Below, one piece after another: positions 26,640 to 35,856 of a stretch of 64,000 nt of DNA (positions are counted from its first letter, which is position 1; every line of letters starts with the position of its first letter). The stretch comes from Zwartia panacis. GTDB lineage: Bacteria > Pseudomonadota > Gammaproteobacteria > Burkholderiales > Burkholderiaceae_B. The notes under the pieces were generated by a model. That model worked only from the letters and a program-made list of their open reading frames with translations. It did not search any database and had not been told where the DNA came from. A program made the position numbers and the translations under genes. The stretch is taken from NCBI RefSeq assembly GCF_030410395.1, contig NZ_JAUHHF010000002.1, forward strand, positions 310,001 through 374,000. The letters run 5' to 3'.

Positions 26640-27139
26640 CATCACGGAGATTTATTGATCCATCAGCTACAGCAAACTTATCCGCTGAAGAATTGAGCGT
26701 CGAGTACGAAGAGCTTTACTTCGCTTATAAGGATTTGATGAAACGGCATCGCAAGCTTGTGCCAATTGCACAAGAAAAGGCAGCAGTTATTACCGCGAAG
26801 CGAGAGCACCTGCGTCGGAATCACGTGCAACGAGTGGTCGCTGGACAGCTACGTCATGAACCTACCCGTCGTCAAGTTGAGTACTTCATACACCGCTACT
26901 GGGATCTTCAACAATCCCCTCAACACCGTCGCGTAACAGCGGATCGAATCCGAAGAGATCTAGCGGAATGGGTGTGTGATCCACAACCAATCTATGGCAT
27001 CGATATGCCTGAGGATCCGTTAGTTGACTTAGCTGAATCTACGGCTAGAAAAATCTTCACTGCCTGCGGGAAGGCATTACGTGAGTGCAATGGAGACAAG
27101 GCTGTTTTTTTTACCTTAACCCGAGAGCTGCGCACATAA
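26636..27139 (+). CDS. Hypothetical protein coupled to the integrase
   Basis: A 167-residue soluble protein, starting with GTG after AAGGAG and overlapping the integrase stop by four bases. It is charged and helical (for example AEELSVEYEELYFAYKDLMK near 17-36). I recognise no family. Its position between int and an alpA-like gene suggests a role in excision, replication or regulation of the island. Confidence 0.68.
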   Translation: MTSRRFIDPSATANLSAEELSVEYEELYFAYKDLMKRHRKLVPIAQEKAAVITAKREHLRRNHVQRVVAGQLRHEPTRRQVEYFIHRYWDLQQSPQHRRVTADRIRRDLAEWVCDPQPIYGIDMPEDPLVDLAESTARKIFTACGKALRECNGDKAVFFTLTRELRT

Positions 27140-27144
27140 AAATA

Positions 27145-27194
27145 CACCTCAGCTCGCTACGCTAGATAGTTTTACACCTCAGCTATTTGCGCCA
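27145..27194. repeat. Two CACCTCAGCT repeats before the alpA-like gene
   Basis: CACCTCAGCT begins at 27145 and 27175, 30 bases apart, about three helical turns. The second copy is nearly identical to the one before the integrase gene over 20 bases. It lies 70-120 bases upstream of the alpA-like start and could be its operator. Confidence 0.66.
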
Positions 27195-27263
27195 GATTAC
27201 AGGCAGCACTCATCTCCGTAGAGTTGTACTTGGCAACGACGCCAACACTTTACGGAGATTTAA

Positions 27264-27515
27264 ATGACACTCACCTCAAACGGCCCACTCAGGTTTGTCT
27301 CACTGAGTCAGGTCATTAATCAAACATCACTCGGCAAATCAACTATTGCACTATGGGAAGCAGATGGACGCTTTCCCAAAGCGGTACGTCTATGCCGCAC
27401 AAAACGTGTTTGGCTTGAGAGCGACATCGATTCATGGATGCGGGATCAGTACAACCAAAAAATCGATTCAGAAATCAATGGCCTCTCGAAAAGTCAACCA
27501 ATCAGCAGGAGCTAA
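27264..27515 (+). CDS. AlpA-family helix-turn-helix regulator
   Basis: An 83-residue MerR-like DNA-binding protein. FVSLSQVINQTSLGKSTIALWEADGRFPKAVRLC (12-45) is the AlpA helix-turn-helix with the FPK motif, and WLESDIDSWM follows. AlpA proteins activate integrase or excision genes of P4-like elements. ATG with CGGAG upstream. The CACCTCAGCT repeats before it and before int are its most likely sites, though not shown. Confidence 0.87.
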   Translation: MTLTSNGPLRFVSLSQVINQTSLGKSTIALWEADGRFPKAVRLCRTKRVWLESDIDSWMRDQYNQKIDSEINGLSKSQPISRS

Positions 27516-27517
27516 AA

Positions 27518-28753
27518 ATGACTCATCCAAATAATATTTTGAACGTCAACATACAACACGGAACTTTAAACATGAACCATACACATCGCTTTGACATTGA
27601 ACCCTGGGCTGATCCAGTTAGTGGCGACGAGTTACTAGCTGAAATCTGCGAGCATTTGCGATCAGTTGTGATACTGCCTCCTGGCGGAGAACTAGCGATT
27701 GCTCTCTGGATAATACATACATACTTGTTAGAGCCCGCCAATTCACCACAAACAATTAATACATCACCAGTGTTGTCGATTAATTCTCCTGATCGTCAAT
27801 GCGGGAAGAGCACCGTTAAACAGATACTCGATCGTCTTGTCGCTCGCCCTTGTGCAACGGATAACATCAGCACCGCTTCCTTATACCGTCTGATTGAGCA
27901 AGAGCAGCCTACACTTTTAATCGATGAAGCAGACACCTTCCTGATGCAGAGGCAGGAGATGATTGGTATTTTGAATAGTGGTTATCGACCCGACGGATTT
28001 GTCATACGCCAGGGCGGTACAAACTTTACTGACCCAATCAAGTTTCCGACCTGGGGGGCAAAGGCAATTTTCTCGATCGGGATTTTGCCGCCAGCACTTT
28101 ACTCCCGTTGCATAAGTATCCCGATGAAACGAAAGCGTCCTGAAGAAAAAGTGATGCGCTTCAATGCGTACCTCCGTCAGCGCCAGGCTGATTTGCTAGA
28201 CATTCGGCGCAAAATACTTCGATTTTCCTTAGACAACAGCGGTGCAATATCAATATGCACTCCACATTTACCCGAATCCCTTGATGACAGACAGCAAGAT
28301 AACTGGGAGCCCCTTTTGCAAATTGCAACTCTTTGCGGTGGTGATTGGCTTCAGCACTCAATTCAGGCAGCCATCGAACTGAGCCCACCCAACCTATTAG
28401 ATGAGACCAACCTGGCTGAGATGTTGCTTGCCGACATTGCTGGGATCTTTGATTTCAACGATGATGATCGCATTTCCTCTGCCAGCTTGCTACAGATGTT
28501 AATTACCGATCTGACGAAACCTTGGGTCGATTACAGGCGGGGGCGACCCATAACACAAAGCGATATTGCATCACTGCTGCGCCGTTATGGCATAAGACCT
28601 GTTGATCAACGAGTAAATGGCAAAGTTCTGAAGTGTTACCTGGCGTCTGATTTTGAAGATGCATTCGCCAGATATCTCGGAAGAGCCGCAACGCCGCAAC
28701 AAAACATTCATCGTGCGATTGACGTGATCGAACAAAATTGGGAAAGTAGCTAA
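27518..28753 (+). CDS. DUF3631-domain protein
   Basis: A 411-residue protein. A P-loop-like SPDRQCGKSTV (about 91-101) is followed by TLLIDEADTFL (a Walker B-type strand) and KAIFSIGILP. The remainder matches DUF3631, found downstream of alpA-like genes in many integrative elements and often treated as a replication-associated ATPase. Starting at ATG 27518 (after CAGGAG) it lies two bases after the alpA-like gene and was probably co-transcribed with it. Exact function is unknown. Confidence 0.82.
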   Translation: MTHPNNILNVNIQHGTLNMNHTHRFDIEPWADPVSGDELLAEICEHLRSVVILPPGGELAIALWIIHTYLLEPANSPQTINTSPVLSINSPDRQCGKSTVKQILDRLVARPCATDNISTASLYRLIEQEQPTLLIDEADTFLMQRQEMIGILNSGYRPDGFVIRQGGTNFTDPIKFPTWGAKAIFSIGILPPALYSRCISIPMKRKRPEEKVMRFNAYLRQRQADLLDIRRKILRFSLDNSGAISICTPHLPESLDDRQQDNWEPLLQIATLCGGDWLQHSIQAAIELSPPNLLDETNLAEMLLADIAGIFDFNDDDRISSASLLQMLITDLTKPWVDYRRGRPITQSDIASLLRRYGIRPVDQRVNGKVLKCYLASDFEDAFARYLGRAATPQQNIHRAIDVIEQNWESS

Positions 28754-28973
28754 GGGTAAATCTCGCGTCTCAGCAGCATGAACCTCTGGATTCAAACCGC
28801 CCCCCCTGGTATGGATACGAGGTCTCTATCCGAGGGGGGTGCTATTGCTGCTGGTCCGACGTGATGCAAAACTAGTGCTGGGGACACATAAGGTAACCAA
28901 TACTCTGCGCCCCCAAGATTTAGATAGGACGCACCATCTCGCGTAAAAAAGATCCAAGATGAAATTTCGTGAT
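28754..28973. other. Intergenic hairpin region after the DUF3631 gene
   Basis: CCCCCCT at 28801-28807 pairs with AGGGGGG at 28833-28839, with an inner GGATA/TATCC pair. It separates convergent transcription. No T-run is close, so termination is possible but not clear. A 65-residue minus-strand frame here (SWIFFTRDGASYLNLGG) is not recognisable. Confidence 0.45.
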
Positions 28974-29354
28974 TCATTCGGTTACGCATTCAAAGCACAA
29001 CAAGTACTTGTATTTATTAGTTTTTTTCAGGCTGACTTCGACTTTAAAGCTGTCAAAATAACTCAAAAATTTTATTGCATCTGCATGACTCGATTTAATT
29101 ATTCGATAATCAAACCCACTCTGAAATGGTAATTGACCAGCAAACTCAGCCTTTGCCAATACTGTGCGATCATCGATCTGATTCTCAGCCATTACCTCAA
29201 CAATGACATATTTAAGACTTCCATTCGACGCGTCGCGCAGGAAAATGAAGTCACAGTAGTAGCTAAGCACGGCATGTGAATAGGAATCGATATACTGGTT
29301 GAAGAAATCGGACTGGCCATGCATCAGCATTCCAGTAAAGTAACTCTTCTTCAC
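28974..29354 (-). pseudogene. Probable C-terminal fragment of a nuclease or helicase-nuclease protein
   Basis: A 126-residue frame begins at GTG, but the in-frame sequence before it (LLRDLLREQH) looks coding up to a stop at about 29386, so it seems to be the tail of a larger protein. YYCDFIFL followed by KYVIVEVMAEN resembles a PD-(D/E)xK nuclease core. It might be a decayed neighbour of the restriction operon. It may instead be an intact small gene; confidence in function is low. Confidence 0.45.
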
Positions 29355-29387
29355 ATGCTGCTCACGCAGTAAATCCCGTAACAGTCA

Positions 29388-29542
29388 GTTCTCTGATCCG
29401 GAGTCTAGGCAGTAAGTGTCAAGATGGAAGCCCTTGGCGCGCTCCTCGTCCTTGGTCTGTTAGTCCTAAATCCGGACGATCTTGTCTTTTGCCGCTGACA
29501 CCTCGCAGTAGCGGCTCGGGGACAGCTTGGTGTGCAGATCAT
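29388..29542 (-). other. GC-rich decayed coding remnant
   Basis: This stretch is locally GC-rich and its minus strand reads as protein-like sequence (LSPSRYCEVSAAKDKIVRI, then two stops, then DEERAKGFHLDTYCLDSGSEN). I could not name the source gene. It looks like the remains of a gene end with different composition from the surrounding AT-rich island. Confidence 0.35.
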
Positions 29543-29568
29543 CCCTTTGGTACGAAACTCACAACCAA

Positions 29569-32500
29569 TCAACGTTTTGCAGCTTCCGTCAGAAGGTCGC
29601 CAATTGACCGCGCTACTACATACCGAGCTGGGTTCTCTGATGCAGCCAATGATTCAAAATGCGCTTTGCCACACTCAATCTTTGCACTTTCCGTGTCTCG
29701 AAGGTCATCAACAAATAGGCTGCTCTTGGTTTCAACCACAAAATAAAGTCGCTGTTGCCCGTCATCCTCGACCAACACAGCCCAATCTGGGTTGTAGCTA
29801 CCCAATGGGGTTTGGACCTTGAACCAGCCAGGTAACTTTGCATACAACTTAATCGCGTCATTCTTTTCAAGCGAATCAGCAAAGTCCCGCTCCGTTGTCG
29901 AGTCGTACACCACATGCTCATAGATGGATTTTTTTGCGTCCATCAGCATGTTTTTGACGTAGCCAGTCAACTCTTCCTGATCGAAAAGCTCCTGGACATA
30001 GACGTGCTGATCTCCCAGTTTCTGATACTTAATACCATCGATCAGGGCCATTCGTTTGCATCGATTAATCACTGAGGCAACCAACTCTATGAATTGCTGC
30101 GGGTTACGTTTGAAGTCGTCTAACCTTCCGGACCCAACCAAGATGTTGGTTAGCGAACGGCGAGTCAGATGTGTTCGATCTTGCAAGTCTGTCAACAAAT
30201 CAGGCAACTCAATATCAGCCTCTTCGAGCAACACAGTTGATGCACCACTTTTTTCTGTGGCTAGAACGCCTGCCTTGCCAATTGCAATGTCTGCTTTACG
30301 CCATTGAAGACGTGTTTTAGGAATATCGGGGGCTTTTTGTAGCGCACTGATGCAATTAGCGATCAGCTTTGGATTATCAAACTGCACACGATAGGTTGTC
30401 TGTTGTTTGATGCGATCCCATAGCTGTCTGAACTCGTCGCTGAGATAGATGGCTTTGCCATCTTGGCCTTTACGCAGCGGTACCTGCTTTCGCTCATCGG
30501 CATTTTTGATTTCGAGACGCCCTGACACTTTACGTAACACCTCGACAATTTGCCCCCTTTGCCCGTCGAACTCGGCTGGAAGCTTCAGCACACCATCTTT
30601 AATTGCCGTTCTCAAGCTGTCCTGCACCTTGCCTTTAGCGTCAATGAAGTCTGCTGCCTTCAGATAATCCCACAACACCCTTGACTGCTCGACACCCAAT
30701 GGCACCGCATAGCCATCTGGTGCTATAACCGCAATCGCTGCAAATTGATGTGGTTCGACAATGCCAAAACGTATGCCGGTATCAGCCTCAATTTCTTTCT
30801 GCAAGTTCTCTGCAAATTGTTCGTAGTTTTCAGTAGCAATGACCGTCAACGTATTGACCTCAAAGCCTCTCACTCGCTCGCCATGTTGATTAACGCACAG
30901 TCGCAAACCACGACCAATGGTCTGCCGACGCTCACGCTCAGTCTGGATATTGCGCAACGTACAAATTTGGAAAACATTGGGGTTGTCCCAGCCTTCCTTT
31001 AGCGCAGAATGCGAAAAGATGAATTTCAGTGGCGTATCAGAGGAGAGCAGCTTTTCTTTCTCCTTCATGATCAGGCTGTACGCGCGTTCGGCATTCTCGC
31101 GATTGGCAGCATTGTTTTCGGCTGTATCCGTCCAGCCTCCCTTTTTGTCTATAGAAAAGTAGCCATCGTGTACTTGCTCGGCAGCCGTTTCCAAGTCAAT
31201 CTCAGCAAAAAGGCACTGATACGCCGGCAACTTCGCGGCCCTTTTATATTCCTCTTCAAAAATATGAGCGTACTCACCTTTGACCGAGTTACCGTTTGCA
31301 TCGTACTGACGGTACTTATCCACAGCATCAATGAAAAATAAAGACAACACCTTGATGCCTAATGGCCGAAGGCGTTTCTCTTTGTCCAAATGCTCCCGAA
31401 TTGTGCGACGAATCATTTGCCGTTGTACAGCTAGCGCATCCACATCGCCATGAGCCTGGCCCGGTTTTAGAAAAACCTCACCGCCTGGGTAACGTAACTC
31501 CATGAACTCATCACCCTTGGCAGTGTTGATTTCACCAACCCGAAAATCTGCATAGATGGGGCGCTTAGCAGCCTGTTCGAGATCATCACCATCTGAGGCG
31601 ACCATTTCTTGTCGCCTCACACCAGAAGCCGTGTGCACATCTAGCTCGACCTTAGCGCTGATAGTCCCTCGCTTGTTGCTAAGAGAAACTAGCCGAACGA
31701 AAGGTTTGTTGTGCGCATCCTCGACCGTGGCTGAGGCCACCTCGATCTGCTTGACCAACTTACGCTCATACGCGTCGACTGCATCGAGGCGATACACCAT
31801 GTGGTGCTTATTTACGTGCGTCGCAGAATAGCGGAGTGTGCATAGTGGGTTCATGGCATCTAGAGCCTCTTTACCCCGCCCATCGAGGCCCCCGTCAACG
31901 CTTTGAGGCTCATCCACAATCACAATCGGTCGGGTAGCTTTTATCAAGTCGATAGGCTTTTCCCCGCCAGTCTTCTCGCTGTCCTTGTATAGATTGTTCA
32001 CGTCCTTTTTATTGATGGCACCAACAGTCACCACCATAATCTGGATGTTGGAGCTAGTCGCGAAATTGCGCACCTGCCCAAGCTTGCTTGAGTCATAAAG
32101 GAAATAGTCGAATGGAACGCCCGCATACAGCCCTTTGAAGTGATCCTCGGTAATCTGAAGGGTTTTATAGACGCCCTCCTTGATCGCGACTGACGGCACC
32201 ACAATCACAAACTTGGTGAAACCGTAACGCTTGTTTAACTCCAGAATAGTGCGCAGGTAGACATAAGTCTTACCTGTGCCAGTCTCCATCTCAACCGTGA
32301 AGTCACCAGACGCCAAACTACCGGACGGTGGAAGGCCATGACGTAACTGAATTTCGGCAAGATTTTTTTCCAGTTCATCATCCAACAGGGTCAAACGGTT
32401 GCCAACCCCTAAGTCAGACTCAGCCATCCCCAAGATCAGTTGCTCTGACTTCGTGCCGGGGAAGAGGTCTGAGCTTTCATGCACCGGTGCTCTCATCGTC

Positions 32501-32604
32501 ACGGTAAATTCAGTGCGACAGACCTCCTGACCCCGAAACAAGTCACACACAGCCTCAATGGCCTGCATCTGATGGTCAAGGTTTGGTTCAAAATGTAGTT
32601 TCAT
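29569..32604 (-). CDS. res: Type III restriction enzyme, Res subunit
   Basis: A 1011-residue helicase-nuclease. METGTGKTYV (106-115) is motif I, VIVDEPQSVDGG (about 230-241) motif II, and QTIGRGLRLC is motif VI. The C-terminus holds a PD-(D/E)xK nuclease: YNPDWAVLVED, then VVETK. Type III Res works with Mod, cutting DNA about 25 bases from the site after ATP-driven translocation or sliding. It follows fic by 133 bases that contain a repeated palindrome. The frame is intact. Confidence 0.95.
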   Translation of the reverse strand: MKLHFEPNLDHQMQAIEAVCDLFRGQEVCRTEFTVTMRAPVHESSDLFPGTKSEQLILGMAESDLGVGNRLTLLDDELEKNLAEIQLRHGLPPSGSLASGDFTVEMETGTGKTYVYLRTILELNKRYGFTKFVIVVPSVAIKEGVYKTLQITEDHFKGLYAGVPFDYFLYDSSKLGQVRNFATSSNIQIMVVTVGAINKKDVNNLYKDSEKTGGEKPIDLIKATRPIVIVDEPQSVDGGLDGRGKEALDAMNPLCTLRYSATHVNKHHMVYRLDAVDAYERKLVKQIEVASATVEDAHNKPFVRLVSLSNKRGTISAKVELDVHTASGVRRQEMVASDGDDLEQAAKRPIYADFRVGEINTAKGDEFMELRYPGGEVFLKPGQAHGDVDALAVQRQMIRRTIREHLDKEKRLRPLGIKVLSLFFIDAVDKYRQYDANGNSVKGEYAHIFEEEYKRAAKLPAYQCLFAEIDLETAAEQVHDGYFSIDKKGGWTDTAENNAANRENAERAYSLIMKEKEKLLSSDTPLKFIFSHSALKEGWDNPNVFQICTLRNIQTERERRQTIGRGLRLCVNQHGERVRGFEVNTLTVIATENYEQFAENLQKEIEADTGIRFGIVEPHQFAAIAVIAPDGYAVPLGVEQSRVLWDYLKAADFIDAKGKVQDSLRTAIKDGVLKLPAEFDGQRGQIVEVLRKVSGRLEIKNADERKQVPLRKGQDGKAIYLSDEFRQLWDRIKQQTTYRVQFDNPKLIANCISALQKAPDIPKTRLQWRKADIAIGKAGVLATEKSGASTVLLEEADIELPDLLTDLQDRTHLTRRSLTNILVGSGRLDDFKRNPQQFIELVASVINRCKRMALIDGIKYQKLGDQHVYVQELFDQEELTGYVKNMLMDAKKSIYEHVVYDSTTERDFADSLEKNDAIKLYAKLPGWFKVQTPLGSYNPDWAVLVEDDGQQRLYFVVETKSSLFVDDLRDTESAKIECGKAHFESLAASENPARYVVARSIGDLLTEAAKR

Positions 32605-32640
32605 GAGGCTGTCCCGCTATTGATAGTCTTTCAGACCGTT

Positions 32641-32717
32641 GTGGAGTTTGTGCATTCCACAAATAGACTAGTGGAGTCTAAATCATAAAATGGACTCCAC
32701 AAATAATCTAGTGGAGT
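32641..32717. repeat. Repeated palindrome between fic and res
   Basis: Two 24-base units (32654-32677 and 32694-32717) read A-T/C-TCCACAAATA, four variable bases, TAGTGGAGT, differing at only a few positions and spaced by 40 bases. A third GTGGAGT lies at 32641. Each unit is an imperfect palindrome with arms ACTCCAC/GTGGAGT. TATGAT, a fair -10 element on the minus strand, lies between them. They look like operators for res and possibly for autoregulation by the Fic protein. Confidence 0.78.
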
Positions 32718-32737
32718 ACAACCGTTCCTTAAAAATT

Positions 32738-33853
32738 TCATAGTATTTCCCGGCCCTCGGCCAGGTTGATCAATCTCGGAAAGCACAGGGTGGCAGCGCG
32801 GCGGCCGCTCCCCGAGCGCAACTCTCGCAGGATCCCAGCGTCACGTAGTTGTCTTAGCAATGCTGGCGCGGTCTTTTCATGAATACCGAAGTCAGTAACA
32901 AGTTTGTGCGCTAGATCCGAGGTGCGAAAAATGGGCTTGAAAAAAATAGCATCCAACAAATGAACCGAATATTGCGAGCGCGTAGTTTCCTGGATGGAAA
33001 GCTTCATTTCATCGTACAGAGACTTTATTGCCTCAACCCGCGCTATGTTCTGACCCGCCTGCTCAATAATGGCTCGCAAAAAGAACGCGATCCAACCGTC
33101 CCAATCACGAATAGCCGAGATTGCCTTAAGCCTTTGGTAATACTCATCTCGATGATTCTCTAGGTACTCTGACAAGTAAAACATGGGCTGTGACAGTACC
33201 CGCTTCTGATATAGGAACAACGGAATCAAAATTCGTCCTATCCGCCCGTTCCCGTCTTTGAAAGGGTGCAGCAACTCGAACTGCGCATGAACGATTGCAG
33301 CCTGGACTAAGAAGTCAATGTCGTCGCCGTTGAGGTACTCCTCCCATGCCCCCAGATAATCAGGCAGTTGAACAGGATTCGGCGGCACAAACGTAGCTTG
33401 TTCTAATGTGCAACCTTGGCGCCCGATCCAATTTTGATCACGCCGGAATTCGCCGGGGGTTTTGTCTTGACCACGCACACTGTCCATCAAAATCCGATGA
33501 AGCTCCCGCACAAAACCGAGTCGGATAGGATACGTCTCCAATTGTTCTCGTGCTTTGAATAGGGCTTGTCGATAATTGGAAATCTCTTGTATGTCCTTGT
33601 ACTTTTCGCCCTCTTTAAGCAAGCCGGCTTCTTGCTCTAGCACTTCATCTACCGTCGCTTGTGTGCCTTCAATTCGAGAGGAAAGTACGGCTTCCTGAGT
33701 AGTCAGTGGTGAGAGCATGACAGCTGGATTGGGAATGGCGGCAAGCAAACCATCGTAGCGGGCTAGAGCCGCATTGGCTTGGCCGACTAGCGGCAAAAGC
33801 GAACGGTAGTCGAGCTCGTCCAAAGGTAAGTCGTCAGGTACGTAAGGCTGCAT
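32738..33853 (-). CDS. Fic-domain protein (class II-type, with winged-helix tail)
   Basis: A 371-residue protein. The catalytic motif HPFKDGNGRIGR lies at 196-207 and matches the AMP-transferring consensus. An inhibitory S-x3-E-G helix appears as SSRIEG at 58-63, so activity is probably held off until activated. The C-terminal 90 residues resemble a winged helix-turn-helix (FGIHEKTAPALLRQLRDAGI), suggesting DNA binding and autoregulation. It lies between mod and res in one operon, an arrangement that suggests a guard or toxin role linked to restriction. Confidence 0.93.
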   Translation of the reverse strand: MQPYVPDDLPLDELDYRSLLPLVGQANAALARYDGLLAAIPNPAVMLSPLTTQEAVLSSRIEGTQATVDEVLEQEAGLLKEGEKYKDIQEISNYRQALFKAREQLETYPIRLGFVRELHRILMDSVRGQDKTPGEFRRDQNWIGRQGCTLEQATFVPPNPVQLPDYLGAWEEYLNGDDIDFLVQAAIVHAQFELLHPFKDGNGRIGRILIPLFLYQKRVLSQPMFYLSEYLENHRDEYYQRLKAISAIRDWDGWIAFFLRAIIEQAGQNIARVEAIKSLYDEMKLSIQETTRSQYSVHLLDAIFFKPIFRTSDLAHKLVTDFGIHEKTAPALLRQLRDAGILRELRSGSGRRAATLCFPRLINLAEGREIL

Positions 33854-33862
33854 GTTTTGAAC

Positions 33863-35818
33863 TCACAAACTACGAATATTTTGGATACCGTTCTGTTCAA
33901 GAATGGCGGCTAGGTTGGTCTTGGCTACATCGTCAGCGAATGCACTATCGCGAAATACACAAGTCGTGTCACCAACTGGTGTCAACTCTTTGTGCCACTC
34001 AATAATGCCTTGAGCCAAAGACTCTACCGCATCCCGAGAAATTTGTTGACTCAAACACGCCATTAACACACCACCGCCTACGGAATGCACGTTGAAACCT
34101 GCAATGACTCGCCGCTCAATCGGCACGCAAAGGTCTAGACCAAGCTTTAAGAGCAATTCGTAAAGAACGTCAGTTTCAGATCGACCTTCAACTAGATGAT
34201 CCTGGTGCTCAAATAGCGTAACCTCCAGGTCAGCCGGGTTTGGATTCCACGCGCGAATGTTGGAATGGTCAAGTTTGAAGACACGAAAGCCAGTATCTCC
34301 AGAGAATAATGGATTGTCCACTTTCACCTTTGCAGCTGCACGACGAAGGCGTTCTTTGGTTAGTTCGGCGATCGTGCGTGGCTTACCTAGCTTGTCGCAA
34401 AAATCAGCTGCAGCCTTTTGATCATTATTGGTAGGATCAAGCAGCTCCGGCAATTGGGCAAGAATGAAGCGCCGACTACCATTGTCGAGAGCGTTTTGGG
34501 ACATAACCGCATGAGCAGTCGTTCCGGAACCTGCAAAGAAATCGAGAATTATCGCGGACTTGTCGTTTGCGGCCATTTCGATAATGTGACGAATTAGACC
34601 TACCGGTTTTGGAAAGCTAAACACCTTTTCACCGTCAAAAAGCGTTTTCAACTCTCTGGTTGCCTTTTTGTTGCCTTCGAGCTCTGACCACAAGTTCGAG
34701 GGCTGTTTTAGTCTTCCTTCGAGATAGAACTTCTGATACACCTGCCAAACTTCTCGACCATCCCTAGTCACTTTCTGCCACTCAATAAGTCCGGCTGAAA
34801 CCATCTCCTTGTATCGCTCTTTCCCGCAAATCCACCGACTATCGTATCCAGCGGGTGATACCGGAAAAATTTGTTGCCCATCGGGTGCTGTTAAGGCGTA
34901 GTACATACTAGGACGATCCTCACGCCTATCCTCCCCTCCAGTTCGACGTAACGACCTCGTGAGATATTTGCCGTTCGCATCTTCCTTGTCATAGATGGCA
35001 GCATCTTCGTCTGTGAATTCAACTCCATGTATTTCAACGTCTGGATGGCGAAGATAGATCAATATGTTGTCAGTCTCATTGACCAATGCGCGGAAACCAC
35101 CACCCGTAGGGGTTCCAGTAACCCTTGCAACACATCCTGCGTAACACTCCTGACCGAAGATATCGTCGCAGATCGCTTTGAGGTTTGCTAGTTCGTTATC
35201 GTCGATTGAAATAAAAATTGCGCCGAGCGGGCACATGAGGTTTCTCACTAATTTCAATCTCGGATACATCATATTGAGCCAGTCGGTATGAAACCGCCCA
35301 CTGGCCTCTGTGTTGCTGCTGACCTTCTGCCCGCCTTCTACCTGCCCAGTCACCTCAAGATAATTCTTGATGTTGTCTTGAAAGTTATCTGGATACACGA
35401 AATCCTTGCCCGTGTTGTACGGGGGATCAATGTAGATCAGCTTGACCTTCCCGGCATAACTTTTCTGCAACAGCTTCAGGACCTCAAGATTGTCACCTTC
35501 AATCATCAAGTTCTGTGTAGTCTCCCAGTCTACGCTCTCCTCTGGGAAAGGCCGCAACGTACCTGTGCTTGGGGTGAGTGCTAGCTGACGCGCTCGCCTT
35601 TTGCCATGCCAGGCAAGACCGTATTTCTCGTCCGCATCCGTAACAGTGAAATCACCCACCAGCGTTTTGAGAACATCAACGTTCACTGAGGTCCCATTTG
35701 GACCCTCAGTAATCAGTTCTGGGAATAAGGCTTTCAACTGATCAATATTACCTGCCACTAGATCCGCTGATTTTGCTTCAGGGCTACTTTTACTGATTTT
35801 TTTCATTGTCTTTTCCAT
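33863..35818 (-). CDS. mod: Type III DNA methyltransferase, Mod subunit
   Basis: A 651-residue N6-adenine methyltransferase. DPPYNTG is at 131-137 and the SAM-binding FAGSGTT near 425, the beta-class order typical of type III Mod. The central section would carry the target recognition domain; its specificity cannot be read by eye. It makes the complex with Res. The start is ATG 35818, with an in-frame ATG four codons later. Ten bases separate it from fic. Confidence 0.95.
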   Translation of the reverse strand: MEKTMKKISKSSPEAKSADLVAGNIDQLKALFPELITEGPNGTSVNVDVLKTLVGDFTVTDADEKYGLAWHGKRRARQLALTPSTGTLRPFPEESVDWETTQNLMIEGDNLEVLKLLQKSYAGKVKLIYIDPPYNTGKDFVYPDNFQDNIKNYLEVTGQVEGGQKVSSNTEASGRFHTDWLNMMYPRLKLVRNLMCPLGAIFISIDDNELANLKAICDDIFGQECYAGCVARVTGTPTGGGFRALVNETDNILIYLRHPDVEIHGVEFTDEDAAIYDKEDANGKYLTRSLRRTGGEDRREDRPSMYYALTAPDGQQIFPVSPAGYDSRWICGKERYKEMVSAGLIEWQKVTRDGREVWQVYQKFYLEGRLKQPSNLWSELEGNKKATRELKTLFDGEKVFSFPKPVGLIRHIIEMAANDKSAIILDFFAGSGTTAHAVMSQNALDNGSRRFILAQLPELLDPTNNDQKAAADFCDKLGKPRTIAELTKERLRRAAAKVKVDNPLFSGDTGFRVFKLDHSNIRAWNPNPADLEVTLFEHQDHLVEGRSETDVLYELLLKLGLDLCVPIERRVIAGFNVHSVGGGVLMACLSQQISRDAVESLAQGIIEWHKELTPVGDTTCVFRDSAFADDVAKTNLAAILEQNGIQNIRSL

Positions 35819-35856
35819 CTATCGTTCGTATGTCCGAATTTCATGTCTAGAATGAA

